Shown here: in pieces, positions 1 through 8,200 of the stretch
How positions within the stretch are numbered: position 1 is the stretch's first letter
Layout of the letters: each line of letters opens with the position of its first letter
Assembly: GCA_964547525.1 (NCBI GenBank)
Contig: CAZJOD010000072.1
Coordinates: 1-17,814 of the forward strand
Reading direction: 5' to 3'
Origin: CAZJOD01 sp964547525
GTDB lineage: Bacteria; Bacillota; Clostridia; JAAYHZ01
DNA length: 17,814 bases
The notes under the pieces: model-generated
The model's input: only the letters and a program-made list of their open reading frames with translations
What the model was told of the DNA's origin: nothing
Database searches by the model: none
Translations under genes and position numbers: made by a program

Positions 1-263
1 TATCCACCCCAACACCTCCCCAGCTTCTGTATCCCATCATGTAGCAACCCATACCAGGTCATCCCTTTACGAGAGCGTTTTTTCGGAATATTTTGCTTGC
101 TGTAACCGGGTATATTGTGATCTTTGCCGGGTGTGGTGTGTGGAATAGCTAGTTTATGTAAGCCATCTGCAGTTGCCGGTTACCCATGGTATTTATACCC
201 TTCTTATAATGTGAGCTTGACAGGACCATAAGTGAGAGTGGAATAAGCCCTATAAAAAAATAC

Positions 264-1868
264 TCATTTATTGATATATAGGCAAATGCCAGCAGCTGAT
301 TTTGAATAATCATCAGGAATAGCAAGAGTTTTTGCTTCTTCCATAGCATAATACATAACCCTATTCAATGGCAAAAAAGACCCGAGCATAATCCAGTTAA
401 CATATTCTTCAAATAAATCTTCCCTAACATAAGGGAATAAAAACTTTTCACCTAAATTACTTACCGGTTCAACATATTTATTTGCCAGATTAAAAGTTCT
501 TTTACGTAAAATTTCTTCAATCTGGTTCTGACATTCATTTGTCATAACGGGAAACGTAAGATAAAGACCTTTCAATTCCTTTTTAATATACCCGACACTA
601 ATTAAATTGGCAATCTGTTCTTCTTCGACTTTTGTTAATTCTACACACGGGTTATCATAGACTTTCATAATTGTATTAATATTCTTATCAGATATTATAA
701 TATCTCTATCACTGAATGGCTCCATTTCAAAAAGGTTGGCATAAGTTATATGTCTGTAATCCGCAGTTTGAAAATGGTTATGCAAGTTGCTCCAGCTTAC
801 CAACTTACAATCTTTGTAGGTAACATTCTCATTAGCCAAGGTTACTTTCCCGGCAATTCGATAATCTTTACCGTTACTATCCGGAACTTTACCAATCCAT
901 TTATTCTTATATTCTGAAAGCATCGTTTTACTAATAACCGAACATGCATATACATAAAATATCCAGAGTAAATAATCCAAGCTAAAATCACTGCCGTAAA
1001 AATTAAGCTTTCGAATATCAGCTTCAACAGAAATTATTTCATCAGTTATCTCTTGGCCGATGTTACCATAAAGCTGAGATAATTCATAATTAAAATCAGC
1101 ATTGACTTGTGCCGGAAATATACAAAAATCTGCAATATACCTACCTTTCGAAGACTCTTTTATAAACTTATTTTCTAATAAATAATTGATTTTTTCTTCA
1201 AAGTATAATGGTGCTACACCTATTTCATCGGCTATTTGGCTTATGCTTACGGGTTTGTCCATGCATGCCACAAATATTTGTTTTGTCATTATGTCATTAA
1301 TTGAATCCCAATGATTAGGAATTCCATAGCTTCCGTATAGTTGTAAGTCTGCAGGAGCATAAGATTGTTTTCCATAATTATTCATATTAAGTACACCTTC
1401 CTTTATTTCTTTTCTTGCATTAAATAATCGACGTTTGACGGTTCCTTCGGGTAAATCAAGTGATTTTGCGATATCAGCAATTTTTTGTTCTTTAAGATAA
1501 AAATGAATAATAATTTGGCGATGAATGGTTGATAACCTTGAAATTACGAAGTTTAATGCAGATACATCTTCTTGCTTGATTAAATCTTCGGTAAAATCCA
1601 GCTCAGATGATATACTACCTCCAAAGACATCAATCGAAACAGCGTTATTTTTCTTCATTCTTAAATGAAGGCAATACCTGTTATGCGCCAACCTCCAGTA
1701 CCAGGAATAAAAGCTGAATATTTTTTCACCCTTACGTACTGTACGTAAAGCTTCCAACAGAATGTCTTGTGCCAAATCTTCCGCTTCAGAGGTATCGTTT
1801 AAACGCTTGTAACAATATAAAAAAGTCGTCTCTATCAGTTCTTCAGTTAAGAATTTATCAAAAGTCAT
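264..1868 (-). CDS. Sigma-70-family RNA polymerase sigma factor with long C-terminal extension
   Basis: Encodes 534 residues from the ATG at 1868. An upstream in-frame ATG at 1919 lacks a ribosome binding site, whereas GGAGTG lies just before 1868. Residues about 14-72 look like sigma region 2 (acidic SEAEDLAQD segment, then FYSWYWRLAHNRY). Residues about 105-158 look like region 4, with a helix-turn-helix IADIAKSLDLPEGTVKRRL. ECF sigma factors usually end near residue 170-200; here about 360 more residues follow. The extension holds a winged-helix-like segment (about 205-245, SISQIADEIGVAPLYFEEKI) and a second similar stretch (VEEEQIANLISVGYIKKE) further on. It probably directs RNA polymerase to a small regulon, with the extension sensing a signal or replacing a separate anti-sigma factor; this is inference. 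No anti-sigma gene is visible. Divergent from the XRE regulator. Confidence 0.85.
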   Translation of the reverse strand: MTFDKFLTEELIETTFLYCYKRLNDTSEAEDLAQDILLEALRTVRKGEKIFSFYSWYWRLAHNRYCLHLRMKKNNAVSIDVFGGSISSELDFTEDLIKQEDVSALNFVISRLSTIHRQIIIHFYLKEQKIADIAKSLDLPEGTVKRRLFNARKEIKEGVLNMNNYGKQSYAPADLQLYGSYGIPNHWDSINDIMTKQIFVACMDKPVSISQIADEIGVAPLYFEEKINYLLENKFIKESSKGRYIADFCIFPAQVNADFNYELSQLYGNIGQEITDEIISVEADIRKLNFYGSDFSLDYLLWIFYVYACSVISKTMLSEYKNKWIGKVPDSNGKDYRIAGKVTLANENVTYKDCKLVSWSNLHNHFQTADYRHITYANLFEMEPFSDRDIIISDKNINTIMKVYDNPCVELTKVEEEQIANLISVGYIKKELKGLYLTFPVMTNECQNQIEEILRKRTFNLANKYVEPVSNLGEKFLFPYVREDLFEEYVNWIMLGSFLPLNRVMYYAMEEAKTLAIPDDYSKSAAGICLYINK

Positions 1869-2054
1869 TATATCACTCCAAATTAAACGTAACAATCGAT
1901 TGTACTTAATAAGTAACACCTATTGGTAAAAGGTTCGGTATAAATTAAATTCTTTTTATTTAATTTAGCATAAATTTTACTTCATAAATAAAATACTTTC
2001 ATAATAACATAAAAGCATAAATTTCATAATAGATTAAAATCACACCTATACATT

Positions 2055-2084
2055 TAGTTGTATTTAACAACCAAAATACAACTA
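2055..2084. promoter_or_regulatory. 11-bp-arm inverted repeat between divergent regulator genes
   Basis: TAGTTGTATTT at 2055-2065 and AAATACAACTA at 2074-2084 are perfect inverted arms around an 8-base loop. No T-run follows on either strand, so an operator is more likely than a terminator. It sits just upstream of the -35 of the XRE gene and about 190 bp upstream of the sigma factor start, so it could control either gene. Confidence 0.4.
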
Positions 2085-2092
2085 TGCGGTTC

Positions 2093-2121
2093 TTGATGTG
2101 GTCATATTATCCATATATAAT
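2093..2121 (+). promoter_or_regulatory. Promoter of the XRE regulator gene
   Basis: TTGATG at 2093-2098 and TATAAT at 2116-2121 are separated by exactly 17 bases. This is a good housekeeping (sigma-A type) match. Transcription would start near 2128, giving a leader of about 40 bases before the ATG at 2168. Confidence 0.65.
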
Positions 2122-2129
2122 ATAAATAG

Positions 2130-2143
2130 GATAAGCGCTTATC
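2130..2143. promoter_or_regulatory. Perfect 14-bp palindrome at the start of the XRE transcript, candidate operator
   Basis: GATAAGCGCTTATC is a perfect 14-bp palindrome. It lies directly downstream of the predicted transcription start of the XRE gene and upstream of its ribosome binding site. XRE-family regulators often bind short palindromes and repress their own promoters, so autoregulation is the simplest reading. That role is inferred; the palindrome itself is directly visible. Confidence 0.5.
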
Positions 2144-2167
2144 ACTTCATTTTGGAAGGTGAAAATA

Positions 2168-3235
2168 ATGGATATCACATTAAAAAACAATCTACGTGAG
2201 TTACGTAAAAAGAAAAATGTTACACAGGAGATGCTTGCTGAACACATTGGTATTTCTACACAGGCAGTGGGTAAATGGGAACGTGGCGAAGGATTTCCTG
2301 ATATTACGCTTCTTCCGGTAATTGCGTTCTATTTCAATGTATCTGTTGATGACTTGCTAGGTGTTGGTGAGGTGCAAAAGAAATTCGTGATTGAGGAATA
2401 TATGAAAAAGAGTGTGCGTCTTAAAAACATCGGAAATGTATCCGCAGTTATTGAGTTATGGGAATCTGCGTATAGGGAATATCCTAATGACAGTGTTGTT
2501 CTTGTTGAAATTATGAGTGCACTTTTTAATAGCAGTCAAAAAGGTGAGTACTCCGATAGAATAATTTCTACCGGAGAGAAGGTACTGAGTGAATGCACGG
2601 ATAACAACCTTCGAAGTAGAGCAATTAGTATTCTATGCTTTATCTATAACTGTATAAACGATGCGGAAAATGCTAAAAAGTATGCAAATATGTTGAATAA
2701 TTACTATGGGTCACGTGAAGAAACAATGAAAAACATTCTTGACGGCGAAGATGCGGTCATACAATGTCAGGAAAACATCGTATGCCTTGTAAGCATGATA
2801 AATGGAAATGCCGATGTAATGTCATATAAAGGAAACTATTCTGCTGAGGAACGTATAAGAATACATAAATTCAGGCTTAATCTTTATAAACTTGTGTATG
2901 AGGACGGTGATTTTGGATTTTCTTGTTGTCGTTTAGCACAAATATACTACGATATCGCTGTCAATTATGCATTAATTGGAGATAAGGACGCAGTAATCGA
3001 AAATCTCCAAGAAATGGCGAAATATGCTGTAATGGCGGATACACAACCGGACGGGCAACATACCTCGTTCTTAATTGATATGGTTAAATATAATCTCACA
3101 GAATACTTAAAAAACTATAAAGAAAATGAATGCGGTATTTATCTAAAAAAGCTTGAGCAGAACAAATACGACTTCCTACGTGGTGATGAGAGATTCATAA
3201 AAATTATCAACAAGCTGAGTGAAGTTGCAAAATAA
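2168..3235 (+). CDS. XRE-family helix-turn-helix regulator with helical C-terminal domain
   Basis: Encodes 355 residues from the ATG at 2168, which follows GGAAGGTG at 2154-2161 by six bases. A GTG at 2159 is in frame but overlaps that ribosome binding site, so I reject it. Residues about 4-65 form a classic XRE/Cro-C1 helix-turn-helix (VTQEMLAEHIGISTQAVGKW, then PDITLLPVIAFYFNVSVDDLL). The remaining 290 residues are mostly amphipathic helices resembling tetratricopeptide-type repeats, an arrangement common in clostridial regulators whose C-terminal part senses a peptide or partner protein. No membrane segments are seen. Divergent from the sigma factor gene; the palindromes at 2055-2084 and 2130-2143 make control of itself and perhaps of the sigma gene plausible. 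Confidence 0.9.
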   Translation: MDITLKNNLRELRKKKNVTQEMLAEHIGISTQAVGKWERGEGFPDITLLPVIAFYFNVSVDDLLGVGEVQKKFVIEEYMKKSVRLKNIGNVSAVIELWESAYREYPNDSVVLVEIMSALFNSSQKGEYSDRIISTGEKVLSECTDNNLRSRAISILCFIYNCINDAENAKKYANMLNNYYGSREETMKNILDGEDAVIQCQENIVCLVSMINGNADVMSYKGNYSAEERIRIHKFRLNLYKLVYEDGDFGFSCCRLAQIYYDIAVNYALIGDKDAVIENLQEMAKYAVMADTQPDGQHTSFLIDMVKYNLTEYLKNYKENECGIYLKKLEQNKYDFLRGDERFIKIINKLSEVAK

Positions 3236-3273
3236 TACGAAAGCGAAAAGATGCACTTTTTTTAAGCTAATAT

Positions 3274-3317
3274 ATAACCTGATAGATATAAATGAATTTG
3301 TATACCTATCGGGTTAT
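3274..3317 (+). terminator. Hairpin downstream of the XRE gene, possible weak terminator
   Basis: Bases 3274-3285 pair with 3306-3317 (12 pairs, one of them G-T) around a 20-base loop. It begins 38 bases after the XRE stop codon. The following sequence is AT-rich but has no real T-run, so termination would be weak. Confidence 0.35.
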
Positions 3318-3563
3318 TGAATTTGTGTAAATGATAAACTATATACCATAGATTTAGGCAAAAAAATTCCATAGTTTTTGGCAATTTATTTCCACTAATT
3401 CATAAAAGGTACTGCTCCAGATGGTATAATCCTTTGCGGAGGTGAAGAAAGTTTACTTGTCCACATTCAAGGATTTGTCAATTGAATAAACCATTACAGT
3501 GTCCCCAAAAGAGGTTTCTACACTTTTTGATGTCAATTCTATGGGTTCATTTTCATACTATTT

Positions 3564-3696
3564 TCAATCTTTTAATGATGAAGTCAATCTTTTAACGTTT
3601 TTTCAATCTTTTAACGATGACCTCAATCTTTTAACGGAACTCCCAATCTTTCAACGGGTCCTTCTTTCTTTTAAGAGCTCGCTCAATTTTTTAATG
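3564..3696 (+). repeat. Seven-copy array of a 14-bp motif at about 20-bp spacing
   Basis: The motif TCAATCTTTTAACG starts at 3564, 3584, 3603, 3623, 3643, 3663 and 3683. Three copies (3584, 3603, 3623) are exact. The copies at 3564 and 3683 end in AATG, the one at 3643 reads CCAATCTTTCAACG, and the one at 3663 is the most diverged. The spacers between copies differ in sequence while the period holds at 19-20 bp, about two helical turns. That points to repeated protein binding on one face of DNA. Insertion sequences of the IS21 family carry several short repeats inside their ends that bind transposase, so this could be an orphan IS end; iterons are an alternative. No transposase gene is in the window. 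Confidence 0.7.
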
Positions 3697-3856
3697 ATTC
3701 CACTTACATAATATGTATTAAACCACTCTAAAAATGTCCCAGTACAAGCAAATATACCAACTATTACCTCAATTATAGCCTATTCACTGCCATTGTTGCT
3801 ACCTTTTAGGTACAAAAAAGCTCATAAACCGATCTATCATTCATAGGTTCTGATAT

Positions 3857-3905
3857 GATCGGGGTGACAGGATTTGAACCTACGGCCCCATGGTCCCAAA
3901 CCACG
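3857..3905 (-). pseudogene. tRNA-Pro(UGG) 3' fragment, possible attachment-site scar
   Basis: Read on the minus strand, this begins with an anticodon arm CGTGG-TTTGGGA-CCATG (anticodon TGG, proline). It continues with a T arm containing GGTTCAAATCC and the acceptor strand CACCCCG, then A and TCA. The 5' acceptor strand, D arm and the rest of the 5' half are absent: the bases above 3905 do not resemble them. A tRNA cut to its 3' half is what integrases that use tRNA genes as attachment sites leave at one border of an element. The terminal TCA instead of CCA and a T arm with G-T pairs suggest drift. Confidence 0.7.
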
Positions 3906-4084
3906 TACACTGACACATTGTTATCTCACACAACCCAAACATTAGGATGTGATTTTACATCAGAAGCAGTTATTATTGTGCGGTAATTGATTATATTATA
4001 GGGGATTTTTGTTTAACATCTTTAAAAGTCTTGATCTGTCTTTACTATAGGGTCGTCCGGGTAGTGCTTTATGTTTCTGTAACT

Positions 4085-4205
4085 AATGTAGCACCTGCAT
4101 ATTTAGCCACCTCGAATGTCTTTTTCATCAGCCAACGGAATATCAATCATTGGCGCTACTACAAAGCGTGCATGAGACCTAATATAGCTGAGGGTAAAGG
4201 CTACT
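4085..4205 (-). pseudogene. Decayed coding fragment, family not recognised
   Basis: On the minus strand, peptide-like pieces read in succession through shifted frames: SAILGLMHA, then RFVVAPMIDIPLADEKDI, then EVAKYAGATLVTET. The joins need frame changes of one base and stops interrupt each frame. The composition looks like a protein with an alpha/beta fold, but I cannot name the family. This is suggestive only. Confidence 0.25.
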
Positions 4206-4326
4206 CATGTCGATTCGAACTTATTTTTTTCAAACTTTTTCAAAAATATTTTACATATGGTGTTTTTATTTTACAATTTCAAATTACCATTTCAAATTCT
4301 TTGCATGTAAGAACCACCGATATATA

Positions 4327-4335
4327 TGTTATAAT
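4327..4335 (+). promoter_or_regulatory. Extended -10 promoter of the heparinase-like gene
   Basis: TGTTATAAT gives a TG-N-TATAAT extended -10 element. No -35 sits at proper spacing (TTGCAT at 4301-4306 is too far), which extended -10 promoters tolerate. Two exact direct repeats of ATTTCAAATT (4276-4285 and 4289-4298) lie just upstream and could bind an activator. The predicted start is near 4342, giving a short leader. Confidence 0.5.
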
Positions 4336-4376
4336 ATATTAACGTTCAATAAGCTTTTTAGTAACGGAGGTGCAAA

Positions 4377-7300
4377 ATGGAAGAGCTTCATTTAAAGTAC
4401 GGCGGCAATTGGTTTACAAAGGAAAAAATAGCAAATGCCAAGCAAAATATTAAGAAGTATGAATGGGCTAATGAATTAAAAAATACCGCGATAAAAAAGG
4501 CTGATGCTTGCATTGCCAAAGGAGCGGAATTTTATTGGACTGCAATCACTTCTAGTAAGCTTCCTCGAAACATCCACACAAATTATAATGAAGAATGTCC
4601 TGTATGCGGAAAAGAAATGACTGAAAAATACGGTGTTTATTCTTGGATATGCCATACCGAAGATAATTCTTGGAAAATTGAGTGTCCCAATTGTCATGTC
4701 ATACTACCGTCAAACGACTTTAAGTCATATTACGAGAGTTCTCTTGACGATAAAGGGTTTTTTCAACCGGAAACTGCTAATATTTGCCTGTTAAATAACG
4801 TTAATGTTGCCGATAATAGGTACGTAGATAACGGATTCGGCTGGACCTCGGATAACGGTGCAGTATGGGCGTTTGCGGCATATTATAATCTTTTTGGTGT
4901 TTGGTATTCACTTGTATTGGACAATCTAAAAAATCTAACCGATGCTTTTATATATACCGAAGACATAAAATATGCAGACTTAGGCCTGGTTTTATTGGAT
5001 CGTGTAGCTGATGTCTACCCCGATATGCATTTATCGGATTTTAGAGGATGGAAACCTTATTACAACAATTGCGGAGGGACGGGAGAAGGTAAAATTGCAG
5101 GCTGTATATCCGAACCCGGTATTACTGAGATTTTATTAAAAGCAATAGATGCGTTTGTTCCGGTTCTTCCTTTATCCAATGCATGCGATATATTAAACTC
5201 TATATATAAGAACAGAAAGTTATCTTTATCAAAAAAAAGTGTTTATTCAATTTCCGAACATTTATACCGAGATATAGTACAAGAAGTTTATAAAGGTATT
5301 ACTAAAAGAGAAATTTTCGGAAATACGGGTATGCATGAAAAATCCCTTGCGTTAGCGGCAGTAGTTGCAGGAAAAAGTACAGAAGCCGATCAATGGGTCG
5401 AGTGGATTTTCAATTATGACCAAGGTACGTCGTATAGATCCAAAGAACCGGTAAAAGGAGGCAATCTTTTATATAATCTTTATACCCGGGTAGATCGTGA
5501 CGGATTCGGAGATGAAGTTTCTCCTACCTACAATAGCATATGGTTGAAAATGTTTTATGATATTTCCGATTTGCTTCAACACTATAGTAACATCCAACCG
5601 ATGTATAATTTAAAATTACATCCCCGTTTTATTAAAATGACAGAATCCTACCTGCCTTTGATATTAAATTACGAATATATACCACACACCGGTGATGCGG
5701 GAAAATGCGGAAATCCGGGAACCGACGGCTTTGAACATTTATTCTCCAAACTATATATGATGCATAAATCTCCGGAATTAGGCCATATGGCTTGGCGTTT
5801 GAACGGATGCAGTGCTAAGAATTTATTTAATGACATATTTTTGGAAGATCCTAAAAGCAAAGAACAGGACCTGGAGAAAGCGGCTAAAGATTATATCTTC
5901 AAAAATATAACCGGTGCTTCCCTACCCTCGTATGGTTTTTCCTCGGTATTTTTGAATATAACAAAAGACGACCGTTCACGCCCTTGTCTTTATATGTATT
6001 ACGGTCACAATAAAGGCCATGGTCATTACGATACGTTAAACATCGGATATTATAATTATCGCATGGAGTTAATGCCGGATTTGGGATATCCGGAATATAC
6101 CGACGGATTTAATAGAAAACGTAAGGAATGGACTCATAACACTGTTTCTCACAATACTGTGGTAGCTGATAAATCTCAAGCCGGTCATGATGGAGGTTCC
6201 TTGACAGGATATGCATCCGGAAAAGAAGCGGGATTCATCAGTGCCGACGGATTACCGGCATATCCTTCATTAAAAAGCTATGAGCGAAGCTGCGCCATTG
6301 TGTGGGCCGGATCGGACAAGTCATACATCATTGACAGTTTTAAAGTGGAAGGCGGTGCGGATTTCCATTACCTGCTTCACGGTACAAAGGGTAGCACTCA
6401 AGTTTTAAACGGTGACGCATCGGTTATAACTCAGCAAACCGGAACATATATGGGTGAAGAAGTTATGTACGCAAAAGATCCTGCCGTAGATTACTCCAAA
6501 CCTTATGAGCCTTATAACGGATCCGGATTCCATTACCTTAAAAACATACGAAAAATCATATATAACGGAGATGATCCTGTTACCGTAAGATGGAATGTAC
6601 AAGATAATTGGAATGTTCATCAAGGTAAAGACATACAAGTTAAAATGGATATCAGAGCTATCGGTAAGTATGACAAAATAACTTTAGCTACAGGAATACC
6701 ACCTCAAAACAAACTCGGTAACATGAAAGAACTGGATTATTTAATACTTAACAAGAAATCTCAAGATCCTTTTCATTTTATATCATGTATATCATCATGG
6801 ACCGGTTCGGATTTTATAAAATCAATCGAACGTATTTATCCTGACGATACCTGTGAAAAAGATGATGTTGTAATTGTAAAAATTCAATTATCGGACGGTT
6901 CCATCGATTATGTACTTTTCTCGAAAAGAAATAATAAACCATATATCATAGAAGAGAAATGGATAGTTAGCGGCAGTTTTTGCATTTGTCGTATAAAAGA
7001 CGATGAATGCAGATATGCATTGATCACCGGAGGGAATGTCGTGGGGCGAATTGACAAACCTGTTATTTCGGAAAAGAACTCTGTTTTGGAAGGCATTGTT
7101 ACAGACTTCACAAAAGACATGTCAACCGATTGTTTTATAGAGTTGAAAATAAACAATTCATCCGATTTTAATCGATTTGATCATTTAAATATCAGTCATC
7201 TATATATAGAAAAGAAAAACGGAGGTACGGCAGCTTTCATTATCCAAAGTTTTGTATTAGAAAACGGATATGCAAAAATTTATATAGGTAACAATTCACC

Positions 7301-7400
7301 AATCATCGGATTGATAAATCCGGTTGATCCGGAACAAGGCTTTAACTATGAGATTCATGAAGGTATGAAAGCTTGGATACCTATAACCTATGAATATTGA
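4377..7400 (+). CDS. Heparinase II/III-family protein (putative intracellular polysaccharide lyase)
   Basis: Encodes 1007 residues; GGAGGTG lies seven bases before the ATG. An N-terminal alpha/alpha-toroid-like helical part (to about 480) is followed by beta-sandwich domains, the usual heparinase II/III layout. Visible family signatures are GNTGMH with His320, SPTY with Tyr385, HGHYDTLN (His548, His550) and HNTVSHNTV (His587, His592). The His and Tyr residues match the type of catalytic residues used by uronate lyases, which cleave uronic-acid glycans by beta-elimination. C74-x2-C77 and C103-x2-C106 form a likely zinc ribbon that the classical enzymes lack. There is no signal peptide or membrane segment, so it probably acts on imported oligosaccharides in the cytoplasm. 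No sugar transporter or other lyase gene is nearby, so the substrate is unknown. Confidence 0.85.
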   Translation: MEELHLKYGGNWFTKEKIANAKQNIKKYEWANELKNTAIKKADACIAKGAEFYWTAITSSKLPRNIHTNYNEECPVCGKEMTEKYGVYSWICHTEDNSWKIECPNCHVILPSNDFKSYYESSLDDKGFFQPETANICLLNNVNVADNRYVDNGFGWTSDNGAVWAFAAYYNLFGVWYSLVLDNLKNLTDAFIYTEDIKYADLGLVLLDRVADVYPDMHLSDFRGWKPYYNNCGGTGEGKIAGCISEPGITEILLKAIDAFVPVLPLSNACDILNSIYKNRKLSLSKKSVYSISEHLYRDIVQEVYKGITKREIFGNTGMHEKSLALAAVVAGKSTEADQWVEWIFNYDQGTSYRSKEPVKGGNLLYNLYTRVDRDGFGDEVSPTYNSIWLKMFYDISDLLQHYSNIQPMYNLKLHPRFIKMTESYLPLILNYEYIPHTGDAGKCGNPGTDGFEHLFSKLYMMHKSPELGHMAWRLNGCSAKNLFNDIFLEDPKSKEQDLEKAAKDYIFKNITGASLPSYGFSSVFLNITKDDRSRPCLYMYYGHNKGHGHYDTLNIGYYNYRMELMPDLGYPEYTDGFNRKRKEWTHNTVSHNTVVADKSQAGHDGGSLTGYASGKEAGFISADGLPAYPSLKSYERSCAIVWAGSDKSYIIDSFKVEGGADFHYLLHGTKGSTQVLNGDASVITQQTGTYMGEEVMYAKDPAVDYSKPYEPYNGSGFHYLKNIRKIIYNGDDPVTVRWNVQDNWNVHQGKDIQVKMDIRAIGKYDKITLATGIPPQNKLGNMKELDYLILNKKSQDPFHFISCISSWTGSDFIKSIERIYPDDTCEKDDVVIVKIQLSDGSIDYVLFSKRNNKPYIIEEKWIVSGSFCICRIKDDECRYALITGGNVVGRIDKPVISEKNSVLEGIVTDFTKDMSTDCFIELKINNSSDFNRFDHLNISHLYIEKKNGGTAAFIIQSFVLENGYAKIYIGNNSPIIGLINPVDPEQGFNYEIHEGMKAWIPITYEY

Positions 7401-7415
7401 TGGTTTCTTTAATAC

Positions 7416-7453
7416 CCGTATGGAAATCAATATGCATATAGATTTCCATACGG
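7416..7453. terminator. Perfect 13-bp hairpin between convergent genes, overlapping a stop codon
   Basis: CCGTATGGAAATC (7416-7428) pairs perfectly with GATTTCCATACGG (7441-7453) around a 12-base loop. It begins 16 bases after the heparinase-like stop. On the other strand it contains the last codons and stop of the GXGXG gene. The flanks are only moderately T-rich, so it is probably a shared terminator or RNA 3'-end stabiliser for both convergent transcripts. Confidence 0.6.
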
Positions 7454-8164
7454 TCTTCTATCTCCCGGGACAATTTTTATAAAATTTTTACTCATGATTT
7501 CCGAATAGTTAACACCAAAATATTCTGAAAACTGCATGGTATAGTTACTAATTATTTCCATATCGCATTGATCGGTGTTTGACTGTATCGCATCTTCCCA
7601 AATTAAAAACGGATTTACTTCTCCACGTATGTAAATTACTCCTCCGTGCATACCTGTCGCACTGTAACTGCCAATAATATCTTCATTATCCGAAACTCCC
7701 AATCCCAATATAATGATAATACCACCTGCCATATATTCCCCTAAAAAGCTGCCGGTTTTACCTCCGACAACCATAACCGGTCGCTTATCACAATATTCTT
7801 TCATATGTATACCGACACGATAACCGACATTTCCCTTAATAAAAATTTCTCCACCTCTCATGGAATACCCGACTGTATCACCGGCATTTCCGTGAACAAT
7901 CACTCTTCCGCTGTTCATAGTATTGGCCAATGCATCCTGAGCATTCCCTTTGACTGTGATTTCAAGTCCATCCATATAAGCGGCGGTATCATTACCCGGT
8001 ATACCTTCAATTGAAATTTTTTGCTTTCCTTGCACTCCGTTGGCAATATATCTTTGGCCTGTTACATTTCTTAAATGTATATCATTTTCACCTTGACTAA
8101 ATATTGTTTTAATCGTTCTATTTAAGTCCTTATAACCATAATTCCTCGCATCTAATTCCTGCAT
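7427..8164 (-). CDS. Glutamate synthase GXGXG (beta-helix) domain protein
   Basis: Encodes 245 residues from the ATG at 8164, chosen because GGAGGAAAG precedes it at good spacing; the upstream ATG at 8191 has no site. The sequence is a run of short beta turns rich in G-x-x-x-x-G patterns (VIVHGNAGDTVGYSM, IFIKGNVGYRVGIHM, VMVVGGKTGSFLGEYM). This is the right-handed beta-helix that forms the C-terminal structural domain of the glutamate synthase large subunit, where it links the glutaminase and synthase domains. Here it is a separate polypeptide, as in archaeal-type enzymes. It is the third gene of the operon, 36 bases after the FMN subunit. Its last codons form half of the hairpin at 7416-7453. 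Confidence 0.9.
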   Translation of the reverse strand: MQELDARNYGYKDLNRTIKTIFSQGENDIHLRNVTGQRYIANGVQGKQKISIEGIPGNDTAAYMDGLEITVKGNAQDALANTMNSGRVIVHGNAGDTVGYSMRGGEIFIKGNVGYRVGIHMKEYCDKRPVMVVGGKTGSFLGEYMAGGIIIILGLGVSDNEDIIGSYSATGMHGGVIYIRGEVNPFLIWEDAIQSNTDQCDMEIISNYTMQFSEYFGVNYSEIMSKNFIKIVPGDRRPYGNLYAY

Positions 8165-8200
8165 TTTAATCTTTCCTCCATATAAAATCACTGTTTTAAA

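Larger units (their letters stand above)
3236..4326. other. 1.1-kb gene-poor scar region
   Basis: No convincing intact gene lies here. It contains, in order, a hairpin, a seven-copy 20-bp-phased repeat array (3564-3696), a tRNA-Pro 3' fragment (3857-3905) and a decayed minus-strand coding fragment (about 4085-4205). Such a mixture of broken pieces is typical of a site that has suffered insertions and deletions of mobile DNA. Confidence 0.6.

Noticed and set aside
1..179. Minus-strand open frame running off the left edge, with HNIPGYSKQNIPKKRSRKG and similar basic residues
   Set aside because: Only about 59 codons, no start codon with a ribosome site, and no recognisable family; may be the start of something outside the window but cannot be supported.
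149..349. Hydrophobic 66-residue minus-strand frame overlapping the sigma factor end
   Set aside because: Lies in another frame of the sigma gene end and lacks a ribosome binding site; the sigma frame itself ends normally.
3442..3489. Tiny plus-strand frame starting GTG after GCGGAG, reading MKKVYLSTFKDLSIE
   Set aside because: Only 15 codons, no known match; more likely part of the decayed mobile DNA.
3564..3696. CRISPR array
   Set aside because: Units of 20 bp with 14-bp motifs and 5-6-bp spacers are far too short, and no cas gene is present.
3499..3711. 70-residue plus-strand frame with repeated QSFND-L-LLT peptide
   Set aside because: The peptide repeats simply reflect the 20-bp DNA repeats; the period is not a multiple of three and there is no ribosome site.
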